A stretch of DNA of 64,000 nt from Liberibacter crescens BT-1 (GCF_000325745.1 NC_019907.1:1-64000), one strand, 5' to 3'. Counted from the first letter of the stretch, positions 50,166-59,565 are shown. Notes: generated by a model from the sequence alone, not told the origin. Numbers and translations: made by a program.

Positions 50166-51356
50166 TTATGATCTTTTTGAAAAACAATTAAACCAATTCT
50201 TTATAAAATTTTCATAGATCTTTGTAAGAATCTCAAGATCAAAAAGGTCTGCATGTTCATTAATCATGTGCATTGTTTTTCCTACGAGACCAAATTCTAT
50301 TACAGGGCAGTAATCTTTGATAAAACGAGAATCAGAAGTCCCTCCGCTTGTGGAGAGTTCTGGGTTTATTCCAGTGATATTTTCTATTGTTTTTTTAAGA
50401 ATAGGGATTAATGTATTGTTATATGTTAAAAATGCTTCACTTGGGGATGTGTTAAATTTAAGGGTATAATTTATTGGTGTGTTGTTGCGTTTTATAAGCA
50501 TGTTTTGAGCTGCTTGGTTTATACGAGTATCAATTTCTTTCATTAAAGTTGAAACAGTCCAAAGATTATTAAATCTTACATTGAAAGCAGCATGAGCTTT
50601 TCCTGGTATAACATTGAGGGCAGGATTCCCGACATCTATTGTTGTAATTTCAAGATTTGTTGGAAGGAAATTAGAATTTCCTGTATCAAAAGATGGATAT
50701 ATTAACGAATCTAATATCGGTAAAATACTATGAATTGGGTTGTCTGATAGGTGTTGATACGCTACATGTCCTTGTACACCATGAATAGTAATAAATCCTG
50801 ATAAACTTCCTCTACGTCCGATTTTTATTGTATCTCCAAGCTTATAATTGCTTGTAGGTTCTCCCACGATACAAGCATCCCAAGTTTCACCTTTTTTAGC
50901 AGCCCATGCAAGAAGTTTAGAGGTGCCATTTATTGCTAAGCCTTCTTCGTCACCAGTTATTAAGAATGAAATTGAGCCTTTGGGATGACCATTCGTCTTA
51001 ATAAAACGTGCTATTGCTGCAGCAAAACAGGCAATAGCGCCTTTCATATCTACGGCTCCACGTCCATATATTTTATTATTTTCAATAGTTGCTGAAAATG
51101 GCGGATGTTTCCATTCTTTTTCATCTCCTGTTGGAACAACGTCTGTGTGCCCAGCAAACATTAGATGCGGGCTCTGAGTTCCAAGGCGAGCATAAAGATT
51201 TTCAACATCTGGTATCCCTGATTCACTTTCAGTAATTCTTGTAATAGAAAAGCCTAGTGGTTCTAAGATATTAGAAAGAACTGATAAAGCTCCTCCTTCT
51301 GATGGTGTAATTGATGGACAGCGTATTAATTTGATTAAATTATCTAAAGGATCCAT
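50166..51356 (-). CDS. dapE: succinyl-diaminopimelate desuccinylase
   Basis: A 396-residue M20 metallopeptidase-fold enzyme. Zinc ligands: His in MFAGHTDVVPTGD, Asp in GRGAVDMKGA, and Glu-Glu in ITGDEEG, then GEPTSN and the C-terminal His in KTMHMINEH. It releases LL-DAP in lysine and peptidoglycan synthesis. Same strand as dapD, 25 bases downstream of it. Confidence 0.96.
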   Translation of the reverse strand: MDPLDNLIKLIRCPSITPSEGGALSVLSNILEPLGFSITRITESESGIPDVENLYARLGTQSPHLMFAGHTDVVPTGDEKEWKHPPFSATIENNKIYGRGAVDMKGAIACFAAAIARFIKTNGHPKGSISFLITGDEEGLAINGTSKLLAWAAKKGETWDACIVGEPTSNYKLGDTIKIGRRGSLSGFITIHGVQGHVAYQHLSDNPIHSILPILDSLIYPSFDTGNSNFLPTNLEITTIDVGNPALNVIPGKAHAAFNVRFNNLWTVSTLMKEIDTRINQAAQNMLIKRNNTPINYTLKFNTSPSEAFLTYNNTLIPILKKTIENITGINPELSTSGGTSDSRFIKDYCPVIEFGLVGKTMHMINEHADLFDLEILTKIYENFIKNWFNCFSKRS

Positions 51357-51381
51357 AGATGTTATATCTCTCGAGTGTTAT

Positions 51382-52248
51382 TTAATCCCGTAGAAGTTGA
51401 TTTATACTTGTTTTTGAACGAGTTTTTGCATCTACATTTTTAATGATTACTGCACAATAGAGACTTGGTTCTATACTTTCGTTTTTTGATTGTTTGCTCG
51501 GTTGAATTCCTGGAACCACTACAGAATAGGGAGGAATTTCGTTGTAAGTGACTTCACCAGTACAGCGATTTATAATTTTAGTTGATTTTCCAATAAAAAC
51601 CCCCATACCAAGAACGGATCCTTCGCGGACTATACATCCTTCTACGACTTCAGAGCGTGCGCCAATGAAACAATTATCTTCTATAATAGTTGGTTCCATT
51701 TGTAATGGCTCAAGTACTCCACCAATGCCAACGCCACCAGAAATATGAACGTTGCGACCAATTTGTGCACAAGATCCAATAGTGGCCCAAGTATCAATCA
51801 TGGTTCCTTCATCAATGTAAGCTCCGAGATTAATAAAAGATGGCATTAAAACAACATTAGGTGCAACATAGGCAGCATGGCGTACAATAGCACCAGGGAC
51901 AACTCTGATATTACATTTCTCAAAGTCATTTTTCTCCCAGTTATTAAACTTTAAGGATATTTTATCCCATCCTAGAGTATTGCCAGAACTACCCGTAATA
52001 ACTTCTGTGGGTTTAAGGCGAAATGCTAGCAGGATAGCTAGCAGGATAGCTTTCTTAAGCCATTGATGGACAGACCACTGACCGAGTTGATTGCGTGAAG
52101 CAACACGAAGCTTTCCACTGTCAAGAAGATTTAATGTTGTTTCCACCGCATCGTATATTTCTCCTCTTGTTGAAGAATTTATAAAATTAATTTCTTCGAA
52201 GCTATTATTGATAATTTTTTCAAGTGATAATACATCACCTAGGTTCAT
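51382..52248 (-). CDS. dapD: tetrahydrodipicolinate N-succinyltransferase with four-residue insertion
   Basis: 288 residues with a left-handed beta-helix of hexapeptide repeats (about 120-230). The key blocks [21 protein letters not shown] and [15 protein letters not shown] are intact. Near residues 67-78, where relatives read WLKKAVLLSFRL, this protein reads [16 protein letters not shown]: four extra residues in a helix, encoded by a perfect 12-bp tandem repeat. Makes N-succinyl-amino-ketopimelate for DAP synthesis. Confidence 0.95.
   Translation of the reverse strand: MNLGDVLSLEKIINNSFEEINFINSSTRGEIYDAVETTLNLLDSGKLRVASRNQLGQWSVHQWLKKAILLAILLAFRLKPTEVITGSSGNTLGWDKISLKFNNWEKNDFEKCNIRVVPGAIVRHAAYVAPNVVLMPSFINLGAYIDEGTMIDTWATIGSCAQIGRNVHISGGVGIGGVLEPLQMEPTIIEDNCFIGARSEVVEGCIVREGSVLGMGVFIGKSTKIINRCTGEVTYNEIPPYSVVVPGIQPSKQSKNESIEPSLYCAVIIKNVDAKTRSKTSINQLLRD
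52025..52048. repeat. 12-bp perfect tandem duplication inside dapD
   Basis: Two exact head-to-tail copies of GCTAGCAGGATA, with the first three bases of a third copy after them. The length is a multiple of three, so the frame is kept and four residues are added. Confidence 0.9.
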
Positions 52249-52468
52249 AACAGTATTCCTTAATTTTTTGAGCAGTATATTTATATTATAATTATGAATA
52301 AGCTATAAAAATTACTTGATGCTATCAAATAGATACTGACACAGTTTATATAAATTTTAACAATAATCTTAAAAATTCAGGTATTTCTTATAGAAAACTG
52401 TTATGAAGTCGGCAATCTAACAAGCTAGCGTTTAAATGATATTTATACAGCCAGTAAGATAAAAAGCT

Positions 52469-52927
52469 TTACGAATTATTTAATTCTTTCTGAATTTTTT
52501 GAGCATTTAACTCTAGGATTGAGGGATCTTCTAATTTTCTTTCTGCAAAGGAATCACTATGATGAAGTGTCAAAGGAGTGCTTTTACAAGGGATAACATG
52601 GAAATGTAAATGAAAAACTGTTTGTCCTGCTTCTAATTCATTGAACTGCAGAATTTTTATACCATCTGCTTGAAAGGCTTTTTGACATGCTAAAGCAATT
52701 TTTTGCACAATAATTATAATACTAAGTAGTGTTTTTTCTTGAGCGTCAAGGAGATTTCTTGAGCGATCTTTTGGAAGTATTAAGACATGTCCTGGAGCTT
52801 GAGGCATAATATCCATTATAGCAAGCGTTGTTTTATCTTCGTATACTTTACATGCTTTGATATCTCCTCTGATTATTTTTATAAAAACATTCTCTTCATC
52901 GTAGACTTTTAAGATTTCTTGTCCCAT
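52469..52927 (-). CDS. HIT-family nucleotide-binding protein
   Basis: 152 residues. The histidine triad HLHFHVIP is intact near residues 105-112, and the MPQAPGHVLILPK block is typical of the Hint branch. Likely a purine nucleoside phosphoramidase or related hydrolase; the cellular substrate is unknown. Upstream of dapD on the same strand, separated by 220 bases with no gene. Confidence 0.92.
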   Translation of the reverse strand: MGQEILKVYDEENVFIKIIRGDIKACKVYEDKTTLAIMDIMPQAPGHVLILPKDRSRNLLDAQEKTLLSIIIIVQKIALACQKAFQADGIKILQFNELEAGQTVFHLHFHVIPCKSTPLTLHHSDSFAERKLEDPSILELNAQKIQKELNNS

Positions 52928-53556
52928 AAAATAACCTTTAAAATATAATAATGTTTCTTTTGAATTTTATTTCATACTATTCCAATATTAGATGCATTAT
53001 ATCTTTATAAAAATAATATTAAGGCATGAGTGATCTTATAGTAAAAGTATCAAGTTCGGCAATAAATAAAGAAAAACTTGATATTTTTTATTTGCTGACA
53101 CTCAATAACAAGGTGTTATAAATTGTCATTTATATCTTGTTGTGATTTTTAATATATACTGTTTGTGATATAGGTAGAAAGAGGTTAACTAACATCGTTT
53201 ATTATACAAATGTTTTATTATGATGTGTTTCTAGTGTAGAAGATTTATAAGGATGAAATGGTTTTGCAAATAGAAGAACATGTTACGAAATAAAAAAAAC
53301 TTAGAGATAATAAAACAAAGGTAATAATATATTGAATTCTATACAATAAATATATTGAAATGATTTTTTTTCTAGGGTACTTGTTGTTATGTCGCAAGTG
53401 CGGCATAAGAATCAATTTCTTGATTTTATGTTAAGTTGTAATTATTTCGCACGCAAGGCAAGAAGTTGTCAGGTTTTCTGATAAATTGTCTGGTGATGTA
53501 TTTTTTTGCATTCACGCCTTGCGGAGGTAAAACCAGATATAAGGATGTATTAATTC
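52928..53556. other. 629-base divergent region with rpsB leader
   Basis: No gene seen. The left 450 bases are AT-rich; a 31-codon ATG frame at 53026-53121 lacks support. The right 170 bases are GC-richer and contain two hairpins (TATGTCGC / GCGGCATA at 53388-53407; AATCAA / TTGATT at 53410-53425), then the folded rpsB leader element. Confidence 0.55.
53452..53528 (+). promoter_or_regulatory. structured rpsB 5' leader (three-way junction)
   Basis: CGCAAGGC (53452-53459) pairs perfectly with GCCTTGCG (53516-53523). Inside are TCAG / CTGA (53469-53481) and GTGATGTA / TGCA-T-TCAC (53493-53515), the latter stacking directly on the outer stem. GGAGGT follows immediately at 53523-53528, 28 bases before the rpsB ATG. 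S2 autoregulates rpsB-tsf through the mRNA leader in E. coli; an equivalent here is inferred. Confidence 0.55.
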
Positions 53557-54324
53557 ATGGCACTTCCTGAATTTACAATGCGTCAGCTTCTTGAGAATGG
53601 CGTTCAATTTGGCCATATGAGCTGTTTATGGAATCCGAAGATGGAGTCTTATATCTTTGGAGAACGAAACAATATACATATCATAGATCTCTCCCAAACA
53701 GTTCCGATGTTGCATAATGCATTAAAAGTTGTGTCAGATACTGTAGCTCGCGGAGGTCGTGTTTTGTATGTTGGTACCAAGAGGCAGGCGGCAGATATAA
53801 TTGCACAATCTGCAAAACGTTCAGCTCAATATTATGTAAATTCTCGGTGGCTTGGCGGTATGATGACGAATTGGAAGACTGTTTCCAATTCCATTCAAAG
53901 GCTTCGTAAGCTTGATGAAATTATAAGTAAAGAAGCTCAAGGTTTAACTAAAAAAGAGCGTTTAAATCTTGATCGTAAGCGTAATAAGCTTGAAAAAGCC
54001 TTGGGTGGTATTCGTGATATAGGTGCCTTACCTGATTTAATGTTTATTATTGATACAAACAGGGAAAGGCTTGCTATTGAAGAGGCTCGTAGATTGAAGA
54101 TCCCTATAGTAGCTGTGGTTGATACTAATTCAAACCCAGATTTTATAGATTATCCTATACCTGGTAATGATGATTCTTCTAGGTCTATTGCTCTGTATTG
54201 CGATCTTATCTCGCGTGCAGTTATTGATGGAATTGCTCGCCAGCAAAGTGCTTCTGGTCAAAATATAGGTGCTTCTGAAGAGTTGCCGTATGATGTTGAG
54301 TTAAATTCGGCTTCTTCTGATTGA
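53557..54324 (+). CDS. rpsB: 30S ribosomal protein S2
   Basis: 255 residues. [22 protein letters not shown] at the start, [25 protein letters not shown] and the [18 protein letters not shown] block are all standard. In most relatives the early motif reads GHQTRRWNPKM or GHKTRRWNPKM; here it is [11 protein letters not shown], a local divergence. Paired with tsf as in most bacteria. Confidence 0.97.
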   Translation: MALPEFTMRQLLENGVQFGHMSCLWNPKMESYIFGERNNIHIIDLSQTVPMLHNALKVVSDTVARGGRVLYVGTKRQAADIIAQSAKRSAQYYVNSRWLGGMMTNWKTVSNSIQRLRKLDEIISKEAQGLTKKERLNLDRKRNKLEKALGGIRDIGALPDLMFIIDTNRERLAIEEARRLKIPIVAVVDTNSNPDFIDYPIPGNDDSSRSIALYCDLISRAVIDGIARQQSASGQNIGASEELPYDVELNSASSD

Positions 54325-54461
54325 TTGTTAAATATTTTTGTTTTGGCTAATTTTTATCAATTTTATGGTAAAGGTTTTGTTGTTTGTCTTATAGACGATT
54401 TTTAAAGAAAAACTTAAGGCTATTCTTTAAACAGCGTATTTTTTTTTGAAGAGATTTGCAA

Positions 54462-55349
54462 ATGGGTAGTGTAAGTACAGAAAAGATAAAGTTACTTCGT
54501 AATCAAACTGGTGCAGGTATGATGGACTGTAAAAAGGCTCTCTCCGAGACAGGTGGAGATATTCCTTTGTCGGTTAATTGGTTACGTGCAAAGGGGCTTT
54601 CTAGGGCAGGTAAAAAATCTCATCGAGAAACAACAGAAGGTCTTGTAGGTGTTGCTCTTGGTGATTCCAGGGCATCTATTATAGAAATGAATTCTGAAAC
54701 AGACTATGTTGCTCGGAATGATAAATTTCAGGACCTTGTTCTTAGGGTTGCTTCTGTGGCTCTTTCTACTGATGGTTCTGTTGAGAATATTATTTCAGCT
54801 ACTTGCGATGATCTTGGTGTTTCTGTGGAAGAGGAAATCAGGTCTAACATAGCAACGATAGGGGAAAATATTATTTTGCGTCGTTCAGCTATTCTTTCTG
54901 TTGATGAGGGTGTTGTAGTTTCTTATGTTCATGGAGCTGTTGCTGAATGTTTAGGAAAGAGAGCTGTTTTGGTGGCTTTAAAGTCTTCAGGAGATAAAGA
55001 TGTCTTAAGAGCTATTGGTGTTAAGGTTGCAATGCATGTGGCGGCATGTTCTCCTTTGGCTATCCATTCTCAAGATATAGATCCTGCTATCATTAATAAT
55101 GAGCGGGAGATTTTTATTGAAGAGGCTCAAAAATCTTCTAATTCTTCTAAAGAATTGATTTTAAAAATTGTAGAAGGTAAACTGCAGAAGTTTTTAAGGG
55201 AGTCATCTCTTTTGTCTCAAAAATTTGTTATGGATTCCGATATTACAGTGTCTGATTTTTTGAAAAAGTCTGAGGAATCTATTGGTGCGCATGTTGATGT
55301 TGTTGGTATGGTCTATTTTGTATTGGGTGAAGGACTTAGTAATATTTAA
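54462..55349 (+). CDS. tsf: elongation factor Ts
   Basis: 295 residues from the ATG at 54462, with GAAGAG eight bases upstream; an in-frame TTG two codons earlier is less likely. The N-terminal KLLRNQTGAGMMDCKKALSE and core MNSETDYVARNDKFQDL are diagnostic, and the protein is full length. Recycles EF-Tu by nucleotide exchange. Confidence 0.97.
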   Translation: MGSVSTEKIKLLRNQTGAGMMDCKKALSETGGDIPLSVNWLRAKGLSRAGKKSHRETTEGLVGVALGDSRASIIEMNSETDYVARNDKFQDLVLRVASVALSTDGSVENIISATCDDLGVSVEEEIRSNIATIGENIILRRSAILSVDEGVVVSYVHGAVAECLGKRAVLVALKSSGDKDVLRAIGVKVAMHVAACSPLAIHSQDIDPAIINNEREIFIEEAQKSSNSSKELILKIVEGKLQKFLRESSLLSQKFVMDSDITVSDFLKKSEESIGAHVDVVGMVYFVLGEGLSNI

Positions 55350-55455
55350 GGAATGTGCTTTATAATAATGCATAATGAAGCTGTTTTGGTAAAAAACTTT
55401 TTAATAAGGTTCTTGTGTGTTTTTTTTGTTTTTCTTTTTTTTATAGGAAAAGCTT

Positions 55456-56175
55456 TTGTTTAAACCTCTTTACAAGCGTGTTCTTTTAAAGCTTTCTGGT
55501 GAGTCTCTTGTTGGTAGTAATGGATTTGGCGTTGATATTTTAGCTGTTGAGCGTGTTTGTCTAGATGTTATTGAAGTGCATTCAATGGGAGTTGAGGTTG
55601 GTATTGTTGTTGGGGGTGGTAATATATTTAGAGGATTGTCTGTAGCATCTGATAATTTTGATCGTGTTGCTGCTGATACTATGGGAATGCTGTCTACTAT
55701 TATTAATGCGCTAGCATTAGCTGCATCTTTCCGCAAGTTAAATATAAAAACTGTAGTTTTTTCTTCTATATTTATTCCTCAGGTTTGTGAAGTTTTTTCT
55801 CAAAATGCTGCTCTTTCATATCTTTCTCAAGGATTTATTGTAATATTTTCTGGAGGTACAGGAAATCCCTTTTTAACAACTGATACAGCTGCTGCTTTGC
55901 GGGCAGCTGAAATTAAGGCAGATGCAATATTAAAGGGAACTCAGGTTGATGGCGTTTATTCTTGTGATCCGAAGCAAGATGTATCTGCGATCCGATTTGA
56001 TAATCTAACATATGATCAAGTAATTGAAAAAAAATTAAAGATTATGGACTTGGTTTCGATTGTTATGGCTCGTGACAATGACATTCCTATTGTTGTTTTT
56101 TCTATTCATGATCTTGGGGGATTTTCTAAGGTTTTAAAAGGTGTTGGGCGCATGACCATTGTGTCTAGGGAATAA
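55456..56175 (+). CDS. pyrH: uridylate kinase PyrH
   Basis: 239 residues of the amino-acid-kinase fold: KRVLLKLSGESLVG, VGIVVGGGNIFRG, ADTMGMLSTIINALAL and GTGNPFLTTDTAAALRA. Phosphorylates UMP. The start is TTG with AGGAAAA upstream. Follows tsf at 106 bases and precedes frr, the conserved rpsB-tsf-pyrH-frr order. Confidence 0.97.
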   Translation: MFKPLYKRVLLKLSGESLVGSNGFGVDILAVERVCLDVIEVHSMGVEVGIVVGGGNIFRGLSVASDNFDRVAADTMGMLSTIINALALAASFRKLNIKTVVFSSIFIPQVCEVFSQNAALSYLSQGFIVIFSGGTGNPFLTTDTAAALRAAEIKADAILKGTQVDGVYSCDPKQDVSAIRFDNLTYDQVIEKKLKIMDLVSIVMARDNDIPIVVFSIHDLGGFSKVLKGVGRMTIVSRE

Positions 56176-56220
56176 AATTAGTTTTATGAAGCTAGATATT
56201 TATCGAATACGGGAGTTTTT

Positions 56221-56782
56221 ATGAAGCAAGTGGTTGATCTCAGTAGTTTCAAGGATCGTATGGATAGTGTTGTTTCTTCTTTTTAAAAAAGATGCTATAT
56301 CTTTGCGTACAGGAAGAGCGTCAGCAGTTATACTTGATCCAGTAAAGGTTGATGTATATGGATCAAGGCTTCCTCTCAATCAGATTGCTAATGTTGCCGT
56401 TCCAGATTCACGCATGCTTTTAGTCTCGGTGTGGGATAAGTCAATGGTATCAGCCGTAGAGAGGGCAATTCGTGAAGCAAATCTTGGTTTTAATCCTATT
56501 GTTGAGGGACAAAATCTACGTATTCCAATACCGGAGCTTAACGAAGAGCGTCGATTATCTCTTGTGAAAGTTGCGCAAGGTTATGTTGAGAAGGCTAAAA
56601 TAGCTATTCGTAATGTTAGGCGTGATGGGATGGAATTTTTAAAAAAATCTAAGAAAAATGCTATAATTACTGAAGATGAGACAGATTTATTGTTTGATAA
56701 AATGCAAAAGATGACTGATGAAGCTATAAATAAGATTGATATCTTGTTTGAAGAAAAAAAAGAAGAAATTATGCGTGTATAA
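56221..56782 (+). CDS. frr: ribosome recycling factor, interrupted by a one-base frameshift
   Basis: The ATG at 56221 starts [21 protein letters not shown] and then meets TAA at 56284-56286. One base later in register the frame continues [19 protein letters not shown], then [29 protein letters not shown] and [10 protein letters not shown] to the normal end. Omitting one T (56284) gives 186 residues, the standard RRF length, with all family blocks intact. RRF splits post-termination ribosomes and is normally essential. No alternative start rescues the N-terminal helix. Confidence 0.9.
56280..56290 (+). other. frr frameshift site: five T, then six A, with in-frame UAA
   Basis: The zero-frame codons are TCT TTT TAA. 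Reading +1 after TTT (tRNA-Phe can re-pair on TTT one base on) gives AAA AAA GAT and the correct protein. A shifty codon before a stop resembles the prfB arrangement, although no Shine-Dalgarno-like stimulator lies just upstream. A homopolymer error is the alternative. Confidence 0.55.
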
Positions 56783-56822
56783 GGAAATGTGCATTTAGTG
56801 TTGAATTCGTGTATAAAAAAAT

Positions 56823-57566
56823 ATGACATTTTCATTGCTTCAATCAGTTCCTGAGCATGTTGCTATCATTATGGACGGTAATGGTCGTTGGGCTAGTGCA
56901 CGTGGCTTGCCACGTTCTGTTGGTCATCGTAAGGGTGTTGATGCCGTATTTGAAGTGGTAATGGCTGCTGAAGAGATAGGTATTAGGTATTTAACGCTTT
57001 ATGCTTTTTCTTCTGAGAATTGGAGTAGGCCTAATGTTGAGATATCAGAGCTCATTAGTATTTTTAAGGATTTTTTTAATTGTAATCTTGAGCAATTAGA
57101 AACCAAAAATGTACATGTCCGTGTTATAGGTGGGCGTAGTGGTTTAAATAATGAGATGTTGTATTTTTTAAATGAGATTGAGGCACGTACTTGTGCTAAT
57201 ACGGGATTAAATTTAGTAATTGCATTTAATTACGGTTCGCGAGATGAAATTTTTCGAACTATTATAAGTCTTGTAAGAGATATAGAGATGGGTAATTTGT
57301 GTTTGCAAGATATAACTCCAGCTTTAATAGGAGAGCGTTTGGATACAGCAGGCATTCCTGATCCAGATCTTATTATTCGTACAGGTGGTGAAGAAAGATT
57401 ATCTAATTTTTTGCTTTGGCAATCAGCTTATTCTGAATTGGTTTTTTTACCTAACTATTGGCCTGATTTTTCAAAAGAACTTTTTTTTTCTGTAATTGAA
57501 AAGTATAGACTTCGTGATAGAAGATACGGCGGTTTATCAAAAAAACAGACAAGAGTGATATCTTGA
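56823..57566 (+). CDS. uppS: undecaprenyl diphosphate synthase
   Basis: A 247-residue cis-prenyltransferase. MDGNGRWASARGLPRSVGHRKG holds the catalytic Asp, TLYAFSSENWSRP follows, and LIIRTGGEERLSNFLLWQ and YSELVFL complete the signature. Makes the C55 carrier lipid for peptidoglycan and for lipid-linked sugars such as those expected of the Gtr cluster. Its stop overlaps the TTG start of cdsA. Confidence 0.96.
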   Translation: MTFSLLQSVPEHVAIIMDGNGRWASARGLPRSVGHRKGVDAVFEVVMAAEEIGIRYLTLYAFSSENWSRPNVEISELISIFKDFFNCNLEQLETKNVHVRVIGGRSGLNNEMLYFLNEIEARTCANTGLNLVIAFNYGSRDEIFRTIISLVRDIEMGNLCLQDITPALIGERLDTAGIPDPDLIIRTGGEERLSNFLLWQSAYSELVFLPNYWPDFSKELFFSVIEKYRLRDRRYGGLSKKQTRVIS

Positions 57567-58345
57567 ATATCCATGAATTGAAATTACGGATTGCTTCTGG
57601 AATTCTAATAGGTTTGGTTTTTTTGTTTTCTGCTTGGTGTGGTGGGTGGATATTTCGATCTGTTGCTGTTTTGGTAAGTGTTCTTATTTATTCTGAGTGG
57701 TCATCTATTACATGTTCATCCTCTGAAGGTTCAATCAAAAAAATATTTGGTTGGTGTTCTATTATTCTGATATCCAGTATGGTTTTTTTGGGCTTTCTAA
57801 AGGTTGCTTTGTTAATATTTTTTTTATATTTCATTGCATTTTTCTTACTGTTCGTTATGAAAAAAGTTGGTTTTTGGTATTCTTTGGGAATCTTTTATTC
57901 TGAAATTTTTGCAATTACGGTAATTTATCTTCGAGGTAATGGATTTGAGGGCTTTAGTTTTATAATATTTATATTTTCAGTTGTATGGGCTACTGATGTT
58001 TTCGCTTATTTTTTTGGTCGTTTTTTTGGTGGACCTAAGCTGGCAAAAAGATTTTCTCCGGGGAAGACATGGTCAGGAGCAATAGGGGGGTTGTTATTCG
58101 GTGTTATGAGCGGAATTGTAGTTTCACATTTTATTTTTCCTGGTCAGTTTAATAGAGCGATAATGTTGGCTACTACTATATCTATAGCATCTCAATTGGG
58201 TGATCTTTGCGAGTCTTTGATTAAGAGGCGTTTTGATGTAAAGCAGTCTGGTTGGCTTATCCCTGGGCATGGAGGGATAATGGATCGAATGGATTGTTTG
58301 GTGTTTGCTTCTTTAGTTGTTTCTGTTATTTCTTTTTTTGAATAG
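57563..58345 (+). CDS. cdsA: phosphatidate cytidylyltransferase
   Basis: 260 residues with about seven membrane helices. The C-terminal CTP-transferase signature is clear (KRRFDVKQSGWLIPGHGG, then MDRMDCL), along with DVFAYFFGRFFGG and FSPGKTWSGAIGG. Makes CDP-diacylglycerol. The start is TTG within TTGA, coupled to uppS. Confidence 0.94.
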   Translation: MNIHELKLRIASGILIGLVFLFSAWCGGWIFRSVAVLVSVLIYSEWSSITCSSSEGSIKKIFGWCSIILISSMVFLGFLKVALLIFFLYFIAFFLLFVMKKVGFWYSLGIFYSEIFAITVIYLRGNGFEGFSFIIFIFSVVWATDVFAYFFGRFFGGPKLAKRFSPGKTWSGAIGGLLFGVMSGIVVSHFIFPGQFNRAIMLATTISIASQLGDLCESLIKRRFDVKQSGWLIPGHGGIMDRMDCLVFASLVVSVISFFE

Positions 58346-58443
58346 AGCTGAATATATAGAAACTTATTTTGGACTGACTATTTTTACTGGTTTAGATTGC
58401 CGATAAACTGGTTAATTATGTTATTTTAGAAAGGGGGCTAAAG

Positions 58444-59565
58444 ATGTCCTTTGTTTTAAGTTATGTTATTCCATTTTTGAGTGTTATTTATTTGGTTGTT
58501 CTTGTTCATGAATTTGGCCATTATATAGCAGGTCGTTTATGTGGTATACAAGCGGTAGTTTTTTCTTTGGGATTTGGGCCGGAAATTTTTGGTTTTATGA
58601 GTCGTTCTGGGGTGCGTTGGAAGTTTTCTGCTATTCCACTTGGAGGCTATGTTCGTTTTTTAGGTGGAGAAAGAAGTTCACATGTTCAGAGCGCATCTTC
58701 TGTTGTTAAAAACTCTAAGGATAAGGGTCAGAATTCTTTTTTAGGTGCAAGTCTTTGGAAAAGGTCATTGGTTGTTGTTGCTGGTCCATTAGCAAATTTT
58801 TTGATGACAGCAATGATTTTTACATTTCTTTTTTATAAAAATGGAATAATTATTATTGATCCTATCGTTTCACAAATTGAACCTGGAAGTCCTGCTGCAG
58901 AAGCTGGAATTAAGCCAGGGGATTTGCTTGTGTCTGTTGATGGCCATCAAATATCTTCTTTTCAGGATGTTATGCTTTATGTACAGTCGCATCCCAAAAA
59001 GGAGATGATTTTCATATTAAAGCGTCAAGATAAGGACTTCGTGAAGTTTGCAATAACTCCTCGTATGGAAAAAATAACTAATGCTTTGGGTCAAAAAGTT
59101 TCAGTTCCTTTGATAGGTCTTAAGGTATATAGTGTTAAAAGCAAGCATCAATTCCTAACTTTACCTGAAGCTTTTTTCATGGGATTATATGAAATACATG
59201 ATATTGTTAAAGCTACTTTGCAATATTTTTATAATGTTCTTTCTGGGCAAATGAAGAGTGATCAGATTACTGGTCCGATTGGTGTGGCAAAAATTGCAAA
59301 ACATATGTCAGATATAGGATTTGAGGCTCTTGTTAGATTTTTAGCTTTTATTTCGTTGTCTGTTGGTTTGATTAATTTAATGCCTATTCCAATTCTTGAT
59401 GGTGGACATTTGATGTTATATTTCCTTGAGGCTGTTCGAGGCAAGCCTTTAGGAGAGCTATCAGAAAAAATTGTTTTACAGATTGGGTTAATTTTGGTTC
59501 TTGTGTTAACGGTTGTTGCAACTCGAAATGATGTTTCTGGTTTAATAAACTCATTTAAACAATAA
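58444..59565 (+). CDS. rseP: site-2 protease RseP
   Basis: A 373-residue intramembrane zinc metalloprotease. The HExxH motif is in VHEFGHYIAGR near residue 22, a single clear PDZ domain (about 135-205, SPAAEAGIKPGDLL) follows, and the second zinc-binding motif is in MPIPILDGGHL. Cleaves anti-sigma or membrane remnants. AAAGGGGGC before the ATG is a strong ribosome-binding site. Lies between cdsA and bamA as in most proteobacteria. Confidence 0.95.
   Translation: MSFVLSYVIPFLSVIYLVVLVHEFGHYIAGRLCGIQAVVFSLGFGPEIFGFMSRSGVRWKFSAIPLGGYVRFLGGERSSHVQSASSVVKNSKDKGQNSFLGASLWKRSLVVVAGPLANFLMTAMIFTFLFYKNGIIIIDPIVSQIEPGSPAAEAGIKPGDLLVSVDGHQISSFQDVMLYVQSHPKKEMIFILKRQDKDFVKFAITPRMEKITNALGQKVSVPLIGLKVYSVKSKHQFLTLPEAFFMGLYEIHDIVKATLQYFYNVLSGQMKSDQITGPIGVAKIAKHMSDIGFEALVRFLAFISLSVGLINLMPIPILDGGHLMLYFLEAVRGKPLGELSEKIVLQIGLILVLVLTVVATRNDVSGLINSFKQ

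Noticed and set aside
53026-53121. 31-codon ATG frame upstream of rpsB
   Set aside because: AAGG lies only one base before the ATG, no family resemblance, AT-rich low-information region.
56234-56782. Alternative frr start at 56234 giving a 182-residue frame
   Set aside because: Its first 17 residues do not resemble RRF, whereas the ATG at 56221 encodes the correct N-terminus in the other frame up to the T run.
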